Of a stretch of DNA of 37,878 nucleotides, positions 1 through 7,899 are shown piece by piece; the stretch's first letter is position 1; every line of letters begins with the position of its first letter. Under the pieces are notes generated by a model. It saw nothing but the letters and a program-made list of their open reading frames with translations, had not been told where the DNA came from and searched no databases. The DNA lies in contig WQXI01000022.1 of the NCBI GenBank assembly GCA_009784935.1, forward strand, positions 1 through 37,878, given 5' to 3'. The translations under genes were made by a program, and so were the position numbers. Source of the stretch: Treponema sp. GTDB lineage: Bacteria > Spirochaetota > Spirochaetia > Treponematales > Breznakiellaceae.

Positions 1-117
1 CGCGAAGCCATGTCGGCGACTTACGGTGTGGATCGAAAGACCTGCCACGCCAAGAGCGTGCGTCGATTTATGCCACAGCCGTCCGGAGCCGGCAGGGCTT
101 TGCGCTGGGCTGTTTGA
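1..117 (+). other. Possible 3' end of a truncated CDS (uncertain)
   Basis: One plus-strand frame is open from the window edge to a TGA at 115-117, giving about 38 residues that are rich in Arg and end in RALRWAV. The stretch is clearly more GC-rich than the gene that follows. A second frame is open to about 131 and the fragment is short, so coding cannot be decided here. It may be the tail of a gene cut by the window or old repeat or mobile debris. I see no domain. Confidence 0.2.
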
Positions 118-136
118 TATATAAGGAACTGTATTT

Positions 137-210
137 CTCCGTGCTTCTTAGTGCCTTTGTGCCCCTGTGTGAGGTCTTAGTCCGCTGATTTTCGCGGATT
201 TTCGCAGAAA
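137..210. repeat. CTGTGTG/CACAGAG-type intergenic repeat with CGCGGATTTTCGCAG element
   Basis: Positions 137-174 read as a degenerate run of CTCCGTG, GTGCCTTTGTG and CCTGTGTGAG words. The same words occur at 20663-20700 and 20875-20912, and in inverted orientation at 20732-20770 and 35998-36030. Directly after it, 180-208 holds a second element with a duplicated GATTTTCGC unit. Such low-information repeats are known between genes of many unrelated bacteria. Here the repeat abuts the AT-rich gene at 230. Confidence 0.6.
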
Positions 211-229
211 AATATATTCGGGAATTTCC

Positions 230-745
230 TCAAATTAAACCTGAATATTTTTCTCTTATAAACAACACTAACTCATTATATTCTTTTTCATCTTCAAAAT
301 ACCTTTTTTTAATTATTCCGCCAAACCTTGATTTTGGAATAATATAAATAGAATCATTATCAAATATTATTTTTCTTATATTGCTTTTATCCAGATTTGC
401 AGATTCATCTTTACATTTAATAAATATATTTAATTCATTTATAATAAATTCAAATCTTCCTATTTTTGATTTATACTTAATAAAACTCCTTTTATTCATC
501 CATTTGGAATATAATGCAAAAAATACAAAAACACAGGGAAACCCAATAATTACTATATAGGTAATAATTTTATACAGAGAAAATTCTCTTTTTAAATCCT
601 GAATTATAATTATAGTAAGCAAAAAAGCAGAGTAAATCAAACTTTTTGGCGAGAAGATCTTGCCGAAAAGTTCTTTATGAAGAATACGCTGAAACTGCAG
701 ATATTCGTTAATATCATCGATCTCTCCAGAAAATCTATATTCCAT
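230..745 (-). CDS. YcxB-like integral membrane protein
   Basis: The 171-residue product has two hydrophobic helices at about residues 34-50 and 60-80, then a cytoplasmic beta-rich domain ending in a SIYIIPKSRF-type strand and a short amphipathic helix. That layout is typical of the YcxB-like C-terminal domain family, whose function is unknown. It starts 9 bp downstream of the response-regulator stop on the same strand, so it may be the last gene of that operon. A GAGG-like ribosome site lies inside the upstream gene's last codons. Its codons are much more AT-rich than those of the regulator next to it, and repeat debris lies just past its 3' end, so it may be a later acquisition. The family assignment comes from pattern only. 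Confidence 0.7.
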   Translation of the reverse strand: MEYRFSGEIDDINEYLQFQRILHKELFGKIFSPKSLIYSAFLLTIIIIQDLKREFSLYKIITYIVIIGFPCVFVFFALYSKWMNKRSFIKYKSKIGRFEFIINELNIFIKCKDESANLDKSNIRKIIFDNDSIYIIPKSRFGGIIKKRYFEDEKEYNELVLFIREKYSGLI

Positions 746-754
746 TTTTTATAA

Positions 755-2122
755 TTATTCCTCTTCGTTTTCATTACTGCCAAGTTCATAGTCTGCCAGT
801 TTTCGCAGCAATGTTTTTCTGCCGATTTCCAGCGTTTCTGCGGCTTTGCTTTTGTTTCCTCGGCAGTGAGACAGCGTCTCACGGATAATTATTTTTTCGC
901 ATTCTGCCATATTGGAACCAAGCCTAATATTTATCCAACCGTCATCGTCAGCGTCGCGCAGTACAGGCGGAAGATCATCTTTTGTTATTACATTTGACTG
1001 GCACATAACAACAGCGCTTTCTATGCAGTTTCTTAGTTCCCTGATATTTCCCGGCCATTCATAGGCATACAGGCGCGAACGCGCTCTTTCGTTTATACCG
1101 TTTATAGTCTTATTATTTTCTTCTGAAAATTCTTTAAGAAATGCAGCCGCCAAAATAGGAATATCATCCTTTTTTTCACGTAGCGGCGGAACATGAATAT
1201 TAACTACGTTTAAACGGAAATAAAGATCCTCGCGGAAATTTCCTTTTTCTATTTCTGCTTTTAGATCTTTATTTGTAGCTGCAATTATACGCACGTCAGT
1301 TTCTACAGTCTGCTCCCCGCCTACTCTTTCAAACTTTTTTTCCTGCAAAACGCGCAGAAGCTTTATTTGAATATTCTGATCGATTTCGCCTATTTCGTCC
1401 AAAAATAATGTTCCGCCGGAAGCAAGTTCAAAACGCCCCCTCTTGCGCGAAATCGCTCCTGTAAAAGCGCCTTTTTCGTGCCCAAAAAGTTCGCTCTCCA
1501 AAAGCGAAGGCGAAAGAGCCGCGCAATGCACTTTTATAAGCGGCTGATCTTTTCTCGGCGAAAGTTCATGAATAGCGTCAGCAACGAGTTCTTTTCCTAC
1601 GCCGGATTCTCCGGTAATTAAAATAGAAGCTTTTGTAGGAGCGGCTTTACTGATAGTATCAAAAACTTCGCGCATATTACGCGAGTTGCCTATTATTGAC
1701 TTAAACTGCCTTTTGCGTTCGAGTTCTTCTTCCATTCTGCGGTGCTGAAAAAACAATTCTCTGTTATCCAATGCCCGTTTTACTTTTAACGAGAGATGAT
1801 CAAGGTCTACAGGTTTTGTAAGAAAATCCCACGCTCCGTCGCGCATTGCAGTAACGGCAGTTTCTACAGTACCATGACCTGTCAGAATAATTACAGGAAA
1901 CCCAGGAGTATGCGCAAGAATACGTTTCATTAATTCTTCGCCGCTAAGACCCGGCATTTTTAGATCTGTTATGACAAGATCAATATCTTCGTTAGAAAAT
2001 ATTTTCCATCCTTCGTCGCCGTTTTCGGCGCTTATAACATCATACCCGTCACCCTGCATTGCTTCTGCAAGACCTTCGCGGATATTTTTTTCATCGTCAA
2101 TTACAAGAAGGCGGAATTTCAT
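755..2122 (-). CDS. NtrC-family sigma-54-dependent response regulator
   Basis: The 455-residue protein has the full NtrC architecture. The receiver domain (1-120) has acidic D9/D10, phospho-acceptor D53, T81 and K103. The central AAA+ domain has Walker A GESGVGKE at 171-178 and the sigma-54 contact loop GAFTGA at 218-223. A Fis-type helix-turn-helix lies at about 404-445. All residues needed for phosphorylation, ATP hydrolysis and sigma-54 contact are present, so it should activate RpoN-dependent promoters. It lies 12 bp downstream of the histidine kinase, its probable partner. A good AAGGAGA site precedes the ATG. The target genes cannot be told from the window, and no clear -24/-12 promoter was found. 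Confidence 0.95.
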   Translation of the reverse strand: MKFRLLVIDDEKNIREGLAEAMQGDGYDVISAENGDEGWKIFSNEDIDLVITDLKMPGLSGEELMKRILAHTPGFPVIILTGHGTVETAVTAMRDGAWDFLTKPVDLDHLSLKVKRALDNRELFFQHRRMEEELERKRQFKSIIGNSRNMREVFDTISKAAPTKASILITGESGVGKELVADAIHELSPRKDQPLIKVHCAALSPSLLESELFGHEKGAFTGAISRKRGRFELASGGTLFLDEIGEIDQNIQIKLLRVLQEKKFERVGGEQTVETDVRIIAATNKDLKAEIEKGNFREDLYFRLNVVNIHVPPLREKKDDIPILAAAFLKEFSEENNKTINGINERARSRLYAYEWPGNIRELRNCIESAVVMCQSNVITKDDLPPVLRDADDDGWINIRLGSNMAECEKIIIRETLSHCRGNKSKAAETLEIGRKTLLRKLADYELGSNENEEE

Positions 2123-2134
2123 TTTTTATCTCCT

Positions 2135-3292
2135 TCATTTTTTTTCGAATCCAATTAATTTTGTTTCTTTCTGCGGAAGCGGCAGGCTTATTTTAAATTC
2201 TGTACCTTCCCCTTCGATAGAGTCTACTGTAATTTCTCCATGATGCTCTCTGACAATTTTATAAACCTGAGTAAGACCCAATCCTGTTCCGGATTCTTTT
2301 GTAGTAAAATAAGGTTCAAATATTTTAGTAAAATTATCTTTACTAATGCCAACTCCCGTATCACGCACAGATATTTTAATCTCGTTATCAGAAATTGATG
2401 ATGCAACAGTAAAAACACCGCCATCCGGCATTGCGGCTTGTGCATTCTTTACAAGATTTAGAATCGCCTGCTTCATATAACGTTCGTCAATTAAGATATA
2501 CGGAATACTGCTGTCAAGCTCCAGAGCGCATTCGATATTCTGCTGTTCCATCTCAAAACGGACAAAATCGATAATTTGGGTAATTAATTTATTCAAATCA
2601 CCTTCGCGCAGTTCCAGATTCATAGGGCGCACCGCAAATAGAAAGTCTACAACAATGCGGTTAAGCCTTTCGATTTCTTCTTTTAATACATTAAAATATT
2701 TATCTGTAGATTTATCGGCTGACTTAAAATTTTTTAACAAAGTTTTTTGCAGCAGCTGTAAATGAATAGAAATCGAACCCAGCGGGTTTTTTATTTCGTG
2801 CGCAACTCCCGCAGCCAAAGTTGTAAGGCTCGCAAGATTTTCCGCGCGCCTTAATCTCTCCTCTCCCTTGCGCTTTTCTGTTATATCTTCTATGTAAATC
2901 AGGGTTCCCGTTATGCGCTTTTCCTGAACCAGCGGAACAACATTAACAGAAAGAAGCCTATTTCGTCCTTGATTATGAACATCTATTTCTTTATTTGCTA
3001 CCCTTTCTCTGCTTACAATAATATCCTTAAATGATTCGATTATTTTTTCTTCTGTAATTGCGGTTTTAAGCTTAACGCCTTCTATGTAATTCATAGGTAT
3101 CAGCCTTTGAGCGCATTTATTTACCATTATGAGATTATCAGATTCATCGCAGACAAGTATCCCCATATCAATTGAATCAAGAACATTTTCTAAAAGGCTA
3201 ATCTCTCCGATTGCCGAAATTAACAATTCTTTGCGCTGTTCCGCGTTAAGCTTGTCAACTTTTCTTAATGTACGGCGGAAAAAATCAACCAT
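2135..3292 (-). CDS. Soluble PAS-domain histidine kinase (NtrB/AtoS type)
   Basis: This 385-residue kinase has an N-terminal PAS-like fold (about 33-140), a HisKA dimerisation helix with H165 in AAGVAHEIKNP, and an HATPase_c domain carrying the N box (LNLVKNAQAAMP), the G1 box (RDTGVGIS) and the F/G2 boxes (YFTTKESGTGLGL). There is no signal peptide or membrane helix, so it should sense a cytoplasmic cue or a protein partner, as NtrB does. It overlaps the upstream DNA polymerase gene by 8 bp and is followed 12 bp later by the NtrC-type regulator, its obvious partner. The ligand of the PAS domain is unknown. Confidence 0.93.
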   Translation of the reverse strand: MVDFFRRTLRKVDKLNAEQRKELLISAIGEISLLENVLDSIDMGILVCDESDNLIMVNKCAQRLIPMNYIEGVKLKTAITEEKIIESFKDIIVSRERVANKEIDVHNQGRNRLLSVNVVPLVQEKRITGTLIYIEDITEKRKGEERLRRAENLASLTTLAAGVAHEIKNPLGSISIHLQLLQKTLLKNFKSADKSTDKYFNVLKEEIERLNRIVVDFLFAVRPMNLELREGDLNKLITQIIDFVRFEMEQQNIECALELDSSIPYILIDERYMKQAILNLVKNAQAAMPDGGVFTVASSISDNEIKISVRDTGVGISKDNFTKIFEPYFTTKESGTGLGLTQVYKIVREHHGEITVDSIEGEGTEFKISLPLPQKETKLIGFEKK

Positions 3293-4553
3293 ACTGCCCT
3301 CTTAAGGCTTTCTTTAAATTGTAAAAAAGCGATTCTATTACTATTGCGGTATTTATATTTAAAATTTCGATTGAGTTTACAGCTTCGTTTATATACTTGT
3401 TAAAAATATCGTTATAAGCAATAAATCCGCTGTCGTGTTTTGCTCTTTGAGCGCTGCCTATCATCTCTAAAACAATTTTAGAAAAACGCGGAAAAGAGCC
3501 GTCTTCAAAGTTGGAGCTCTGTGATAAAATCGTTTTTATTATAACCGCGCTTTTTAAACTTTTATCAAAACCTGATTTTTCTGCGATCGGCGCGCAATAT
3601 TCTCCAAGCACATTAAAAATCAACGGTACAGCAGCCGGATCTTTCTTTTTTATAGAAACAGAAACAATCCTTGCAAGGGATACAATAAAAAACGCCGCAA
3701 GCGGATAAAGTTTTTCTGTACTCTGCGGCATAAAAGATTCGAGGTATTTATTTAAATTTTCACCTTCGTCTTGAAACACCCTGCGGATAACTTCTTTTTC
3801 GCTCTTTGCGTCTCTCTTTAAAAACCTGTACGGTCTTAAACGGGAAAGTATCGTCGGCATTATTGTCTCGCGCCTCTTTGCTGTAAGGACAATGCTAACA
3901 GAAGAAGGCGGCTCTTCTAAAAGTTTTAAAAGAGAGTTACGCGCTTCGTCTCTCATGTTATCTGCATTTTCTATTATCAGCGTTTTGCGCTTACCAGCAG
4001 GGGCAAGCCTGCACCACGAAGAAGCGCTTCTTATATGCGCGATCGGAATAGTAGACGAAAACCCTTCGTTCTCCAGAGCGGCGGCGTTTTTAATTAACGA
4101 AGCGCATGAAGTTTCCGAAAACTCATTTAAACCTTCATCCAATGACTGCAAAATAGATCCTATTTTTGAATACTTTGGATCATCTTCCATTAAAACAGGA
4201 GAAAAACGAATCTGCAGCTTGCGGATAGAACGAAAAAATAAAAGTTTTGAGCCTGCAGACGACGGGTTTCGTTTAAACGCAGAATAACAAGCCTGAATCT
4301 CAGCAGAAAACGAACGCTGTCCCAATATTAATAAATCTTCGTTTTGCAGATAACGGTGCTGTTCGCAGTGAGGGCAGGCGCATTTCCATTCGCCCTTATT
4401 GTCGCACGAAAGAACCCTTGCAAGCTCAAGCGCGGCGCTGCATTTTCCGGATTCTGCGGGACCGTAAAACAGCATAGAAGGAGCAATACGGCTGTTTATA
4501 ATATCATTTTGCAGCTGCAGAACAGCGCCCTGTTCTATGATATTCTCAAACAT
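3285..4553 (-). CDS. holB: DNA polymerase III clamp-loader subunit, delta'/HolB type
   Basis: The 422-residue protein resembles the delta' subunit of the replicative clamp loader. It has a P-loop-like GPAESGKC (31-38), a four-cysteine zinc motif (C50, C58, C60, C63) and the conserved NSLLKLLEEPP segment, followed by an SRLRP version of the SRC motif. The last P-loop position is Cys instead of Ser/Thr, which fits delta', a subunit that does not hydrolyse ATP. It is longer than the usual 330 residues or so, with extra sequence of about 80 residues between the zinc motif and the LLKLLEEPP region. It starts directly after cvpA stops and overlaps the kinase start by 8 bp, so it is probably co-transcribed. 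Naming it delta' rather than DnaX rests on the degenerate motifs. Confidence 0.82.
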   Translation of the reverse strand: MFENIIEQGAVLQLQNDIINSRIAPSMLFYGPAESGKCSAALELARVLSCDNKGEWKCACPHCEQHRYLQNEDLLILGQRSFSAEIQACYSAFKRNPSSAGSKLLFFRSIRKLQIRFSPVLMEDDPKYSKIGSILQSLDEGLNEFSETSCASLIKNAAALENEGFSSTIPIAHIRSASSWCRLAPAGKRKTLIIENADNMRDEARNSLLKLLEEPPSSVSIVLTAKRRETIMPTILSRLRPYRFLKRDAKSEKEVIRRVFQDEGENLNKYLESFMPQSTEKLYPLAAFFIVSLARIVSVSIKKKDPAAVPLIFNVLGEYCAPIAEKSGFDKSLKSAVIIKTILSQSSNFEDGSFPRFSKIVLEMIGSAQRAKHDSGFIAYNDIFNKYINEAVNSIEILNINTAIVIESLFYNLKKALRGQYG

Positions 4554-5024
4554 CTATAAACTCTCCTTTCCTGTAATAAAAGGCAGAAGAAGCCGCGCAA
4601 AAAAACTGTCTGATAAAAGACCCGACATATTAAAAATAGGCTGAACCTTTAAAATAAAAAGTATTAAACTTACTACGGCTATTCCTTCTGCAAGTCCAAA
4701 AAGAATCCCCGCGTAACTGTCTGCATTTGTAAGGCTGACAGCGTCAATAACATTAATAAGCATTTTTTCTAAAATTTTTACAATAATAAAAACAATTATA
4801 AAAATAATTATAAATGCGGCAATATCCGGGATAATATTTATTTCCGGCATAAATTGTTTTTTTAAAAACTCTCCGCCGTTTTTATACAAAAATAACGATG
4901 CTAAAAGTCCAAGAACAATGCCTGCAACAGAAAGGAGCTCGCTTACAATGCCTTTTAAATAACAGCGGATCATAAAAAGACCTATTAATGCGATAAAGAC
5001 AATATCAATTATCGAGAATGTCAC
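4554..5024 (-). CDS. cvpA: CvpA-family membrane protein
   Basis: The 156-residue protein has four hydrophobic helices (about 5-22, 28-47, 65-87 and 105-125) and the CvpA-type opening, where a short helix leads into a KGIVSELLSVAG segment. Members of the family affect colicin V export and envelope stress tolerance in other bacteria, but the molecular activity is not settled. Its start lies inside murG, overlapping it by 20 bp. Its stop is immediately followed by the HolB-like gene, so translation is probably coupled through the three genes. Confidence 0.85.
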   Translation of the reverse strand: MTFSIIDIVFIALIGLFMIRCYLKGIVSELLSVAGIVLGLLASLFLYKNGGEFLKKQFMPEINIIPDIAAFIIIFIIVFIIVKILEKMLINVIDAVSLTNADSYAGILFGLAEGIAVVSLILFILKVQPIFNMSGLLSDSFFARLLLPFITGKESL

Positions 5025-6126
5025 TTATTTCCTCCGCTAATATTTTTGCAATAAAATCTGCGCTGTTTATTCCGCCTAATTTTTTTGACGCATTTGCCGC
5101 TTCTTTTCTTTTATTTTCGTCATCTGCAAAAGATTTAACTTCTGATACAAGTTCGCCGGCACTTGGAGTTAATAAAACTTTTGCCGCTTTTGCGTTTTCA
5201 AAGTAGTGGGCGTTTTCTACCTGATCACCTCTGGTTCCTGCCCCCCTTAAAGGAATTAAAAGCATCGGCTTTCCTAAAACTGCCCATTCCCAAATCCCTG
5301 CGCCGCTTCTGCCCATTACAAGCTCTGCCGCCGCCATAACATGCGGCATTTCTTCGTTTATATACGGAAAAGGTTTATATTTTTCGCTTTCCGGAATATC
5401 CCATTTTTGATTGGGACCGGTTTGATGTACTACGGTATATATTTTTGTAAGATCATCAAGAGCGGCGCGGACAAGTTCGTTTATTTCTGCCGCACCCTGA
5501 CTGCCTCCAAGAACCAAAAGTATCCGCGCTTCATTAGAAGTTTTTAAAAACGCCCTTCCCTTTGACGGATCGGCGTTAAAAAAAACACTGCGTACAGGGT
5601 TTCCTGTTACAGTAATATAATCCCGCGCTTTTGATGAAAAAAACTTTGCTGTATCTTCATAAGCTGTAAATATTCCGCCGCTTCCCGAAACAAACCGCGC
5701 GTTTATTTTTGTGGCAAGCCCGGGACTGTAATCCGATTCGTGTGTAAAAATTGTCAAACCCAAAGAAGCGGCTGCAGCGCATGGAGGAACGCTTACAAAT
5801 CCTCCTTTAGAAAAAAGAATTTTTGCATTTTGTTTTTTTAAGATTTTACGCGCGGCAAAAAAACCCGCAATTACTTTAAAGAAGTCAATAATAGTCCGCA
5901 GTGAAAAATAACGCCTGAGTTTTCCGGAAGGTACGCCGAAGAATTCGATATTAGCGCCTTCTACAAGTGAACGATCAATACCGGAAGAAGATCCAATCCA
6001 GAATAACTTGTAATCGCTGCATGGAAGTTGTTTTCTTAACTCTGCAGCAACCGCGAGTCCCGGATATATATGCCCTCCTGTCCCTCCGCCAGTAAAAGCA
6101 ATGCTTATCATACGCTTATTATACAT
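5005..6126 (-). CDS. murG: MurG, lipid I N-acetylglucosamine transferase
   Basis: MurG adds GlcNAc from UDP-GlcNAc to lipid I, giving lipid II at the inner face of the cytoplasmic membrane. The 373-residue protein has the N-terminal GGGTGGH loop (residues 13-19), the inter-domain LGGSQGA loop and the C-terminal sugar-nucleotide site (RSGAGIWEWAVLGKPM followed by GDQVENA). Its length is normal. The ATG at 6124-6126 is preceded at 14 bp by a GAGG. A second in-frame ATG at 6109-6111 would also leave the first strand intact, so the start is uncertain by five residues. It is first in a minus-strand run with cvpA, holB and the two-component genes. Confidence 0.96.
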   Translation of the reverse strand: MYNKRMISIAFTGGGTGGHIYPGLAVAAELRKQLPCSDYKLFWIGSSSGIDRSLVEGANIEFFGVPSGKLRRYFSLRTIIDFFKVIAGFFAARKILKKQNAKILFSKGGFVSVPPCAAAASLGLTIFTHESDYSPGLATKINARFVSGSGGIFTAYEDTAKFFSSKARDYITVTGNPVRSVFFNADPSKGRAFLKTSNEARILLVLGGSQGAAEINELVRAALDDLTKIYTVVHQTGPNQKWDIPESEKYKPFPYINEEMPHVMAAAELVMGRSGAGIWEWAVLGKPMLLIPLRGAGTRGDQVENAHYFENAKAAKVLLTPSAGELVSEVKSFADDENKRKEAANASKKLGGINSADFIAKILAEEISDILDN

Positions 6127-6205
6127 TTATTTTAAAATATCCTCAAGGAGCGGATACCTTGCGTTTCAAACAAATATTCATTAAATTGAAATATCGAGGG
6201 TTATC

Positions 6206-7252
6206 ATGAAAGTACTATTTATTGGCGGAACAGGCACTATTTCGTCGGCTATTACAAGACGGGCGGCTCAATTGGGCTGGCAGATTTTTTTATTAAACAG
6301 AGGGAGCCGCAAGGATGAGTTTAAAGGTCCCGAGTTTAAACATATTGAATGCGAGATAAGAACGGAAAAAGCCCCGGACATTCGAAACAAATTGATAAAA
6401 GCGCTCGGCAAAGACGAACAATTTGACGCAGTTGCCGATTTTATCGCATTTACGCCGGAACATGTACAAAAAGATTATGAAATTTTTAACGGTTTATGCA
6501 GGCAATTTATTTTTATTTCTTCGGCTTCTGCATACCAAAAACCGCTTTCTTCTCATGTAATAACAGAAGGCACGCCGCTTTCTAATCCTCTTTGGGAATA
6601 TTCCAGAAACAAAATCGCCTGCGAAGAATACCTCATTCAAAAATACCGCGAATGCGGCTTTCCTGTAACTATAATCCGTCCCAGCCATACTTACGATGAA
6701 CGAAACGTTCCGCTTGGGGTTCATGGTTCCAAAGGAAGCTGGCAGGTGCTAAAAAGAATAATAGATGGTAAACCCGTAATAATTCACGGCGACGGCACAA
6801 CATTATGGACATTAACACATAACAGCGATTTTGCCCGCGCTTTTGTACGAATCATGGGAAACATACACGCAATCGGAGAAGCAATTCACATAACATCTGA
6901 CGAGAGCGTTACTTGGAATCAGATATACCAAATCATCGCAGACGCTCTCAATACAGAATTAAAAGCTGTCTATGTTTCGAGTTTGTTTTTGGATGAATTA
7001 TCAGAGGGCCGGTATGACTTTAAAGGCAGCTTATTGGGAGATAAGGCAAATACCGTTATTTTTGACAATGCAAAATTAAAAAGGCTGGCGCCGGATTTTT
7101 GCGCAAAAGTAAGAGCAGACGAAGGAATAAAAATGACAATCGCCAATGTGCTTGCCCGTAAAGAACTCCAGAACGAAGACACAGAATTTGATCAATGGTG
7201 CGATAAAGTCATTGCGGCATTAGAAGCGGCAAAAATGAGCTTTAAGAACTAA
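6206..7252 (+). CDS. NAD(P)-dependent epimerase/dehydratase (extended SDR)
   Basis: The 348-residue protein is an extended short-chain dehydrogenase. It has a nucleotide-binding GGTGTIS loop at 7-13, an FISSASAY strand (103-110) supplying the catalytic Ser, and a YSRNK catalytic pair, Y132 and K136. Sugar-nucleotide epimerases, dehydratases and reductases share this fold, and the substrate cannot be read from sequence. A GAGGG ribosome site precedes the ATG. It is divergent from murG across an 80 bp gap and convergent with a small membrane protein, so it seems to stand alone. Confidence 0.88.
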   Translation: MKVLFIGGTGTISSAITRRAAQLGWQIFLLNRGSRKDEFKGPEFKHIECEIRTEKAPDIRNKLIKALGKDEQFDAVADFIAFTPEHVQKDYEIFNGLCRQFIFISSASAYQKPLSSHVITEGTPLSNPLWEYSRNKIACEEYLIQKYRECGFPVTIIRPSHTYDERNVPLGVHGSKGSWQVLKRIIDGKPVIIHGDGTTLWTLTHNSDFARAFVRIMGNIHAIGEAIHITSDESVTWNQIYQIIADALNTELKAVYVSSLFLDELSEGRYDFKGSLLGDKANTVIFDNAKLKRLAPDFCAKVRADEGIKMTIANVLARKELQNEDTEFDQWCDKVIAALEAAKMSFKN

Positions 7253-7275
7253 GAATTCTAAGAATTAACAGCGAA

Positions 7276-7641
7276 TTAAAAGCGCTGATAAACCGAAAAT
7301 ATAACTTCGCCTTTTTTGGGCGCATGCTTTTTATGCTCTTTCATTGCAAGAAACGCGATTACAAGGAACAATGCAAGAAAGAAAATTATCGAAAAAAGAA
7401 GCGCAGGTATATTGTTTTCTTCTTTGACTTCGACGGGGGCGCCGACTATAAGATTGGAAGGATCTATAGGAACCCTGTTGTCTGTAAAAATAATAAAAAG
7501 ACAGATTATTACAGTTAGAATCATCGCGGCAAGAGCGCCAAGGCTCACAAGCCGGGTTTGAAAATTCGACTTTTTATCGACAGCAAGATAAATCATTGCT
7601 CCCATTATAATTACGCCTATTAATATACCAAAGAAAATCAT
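7276..7641 (-). CDS. Small three-helix membrane protein of unknown function
   Basis: The 121-residue product has hydrophobic helices at about 3-20, 33-52 and 77-99. A loop between helices 2 and 3 is rich in Asp, Glu and Pro, and a basic tail (HKKHAPKK) probably faces the cytoplasm. I do not recognise a family. It is convergent with the epimerase and divergent from the ferredoxin gene, 85 bp from it. No clear ribosome-binding site was found. Confidence 0.65.
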   Translation of the reverse strand: MIFFGILIGVIIMGAMIYLAVDKKSNFQTRLVSLGALAAMILTVIICLFIIFTDNRVPIDPSNLIVGAPVEVKEENNIPALLFSIIFFLALFLVIAFLAMKEHKKHAPKKGEVIFSVYQRF

Positions 7642-7665
7642 ACTTAATTTTCGGCTTTTTTTGCC

Positions 7666-7694
7666 TTGTCATTTAAAGAGTTTTGTGATATTAT
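7666..7694 (+). promoter_or_regulatory. Sigma-70-type promoter for the ferredoxin gene
   Basis: TTGTCA at 7666-7671 and TATTAT at 7689-7694 are separated by 17 bp. Transcription would start near 7701, leaving a leader of about 25 nt that contains the AGAGAGG ribosome site at 7713-7719. The pair matches the consensus well and directly precedes the gene. Confidence 0.65.
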
Positions 7695-7726
7695 TCCGAT
7701 AGTCTAATTTATAGAGAGGTTTTAAA

Positions 7727-7897
7727 ATGGCTCATAAAATCAGTGATGCTTGCGTAATTTGCGGTTCTTGTGTCGGCGACTGCCCGGTAGAAGCAATTTT
7801 GGAAAAAGACGGACAATATGTAATTGATGCGGCAAAATGCACAGATTGCGGCGCGTGCGTCGGCACTTGTCCGACAGAAGCTATAGCAGCCGAATAA
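7727..7897 (+). CDS. 2[4Fe-4S] ferredoxin, clostridial type
   Basis: This 56-residue protein has two perfect CxxCxxCxxxCP motifs: C9, C12, C15, C19 and C38, C41, C44, C48. It is a low-potential electron carrier of the clostridial type, as used by pyruvate:ferredoxin oxidoreductase and hydrogenases in anaerobes. The size is exactly that of the family. A strong AGAGAGG site sits 7 bp before the ATG and a good promoter lies upstream. A perfect terminator hairpin follows the stop by 16 bp, so the gene looks monocistronic, although the next reading frame begins within a few bases of its stop. Confidence 0.96.
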   Translation: MAHKISDACVICGSCVGDCPVEAILEKDGQYVIDAAKCTDCGACVGTCPTEAIAAE

Positions 7898-7899
7898 GT

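Noticed and set aside
7268..7286. CAGCG...CGCTG hairpin between the epimerase and the small membrane protein
   Set aside because: Only five pairs and no T tract on either strand, so not called a terminator.
7837..7899. ATG at 7837 as start of the M23 gene
   Set aside because: It lies inside the ferredoxin gene, has no ribosome site and would put 21 basic residues in front of the signal peptide.
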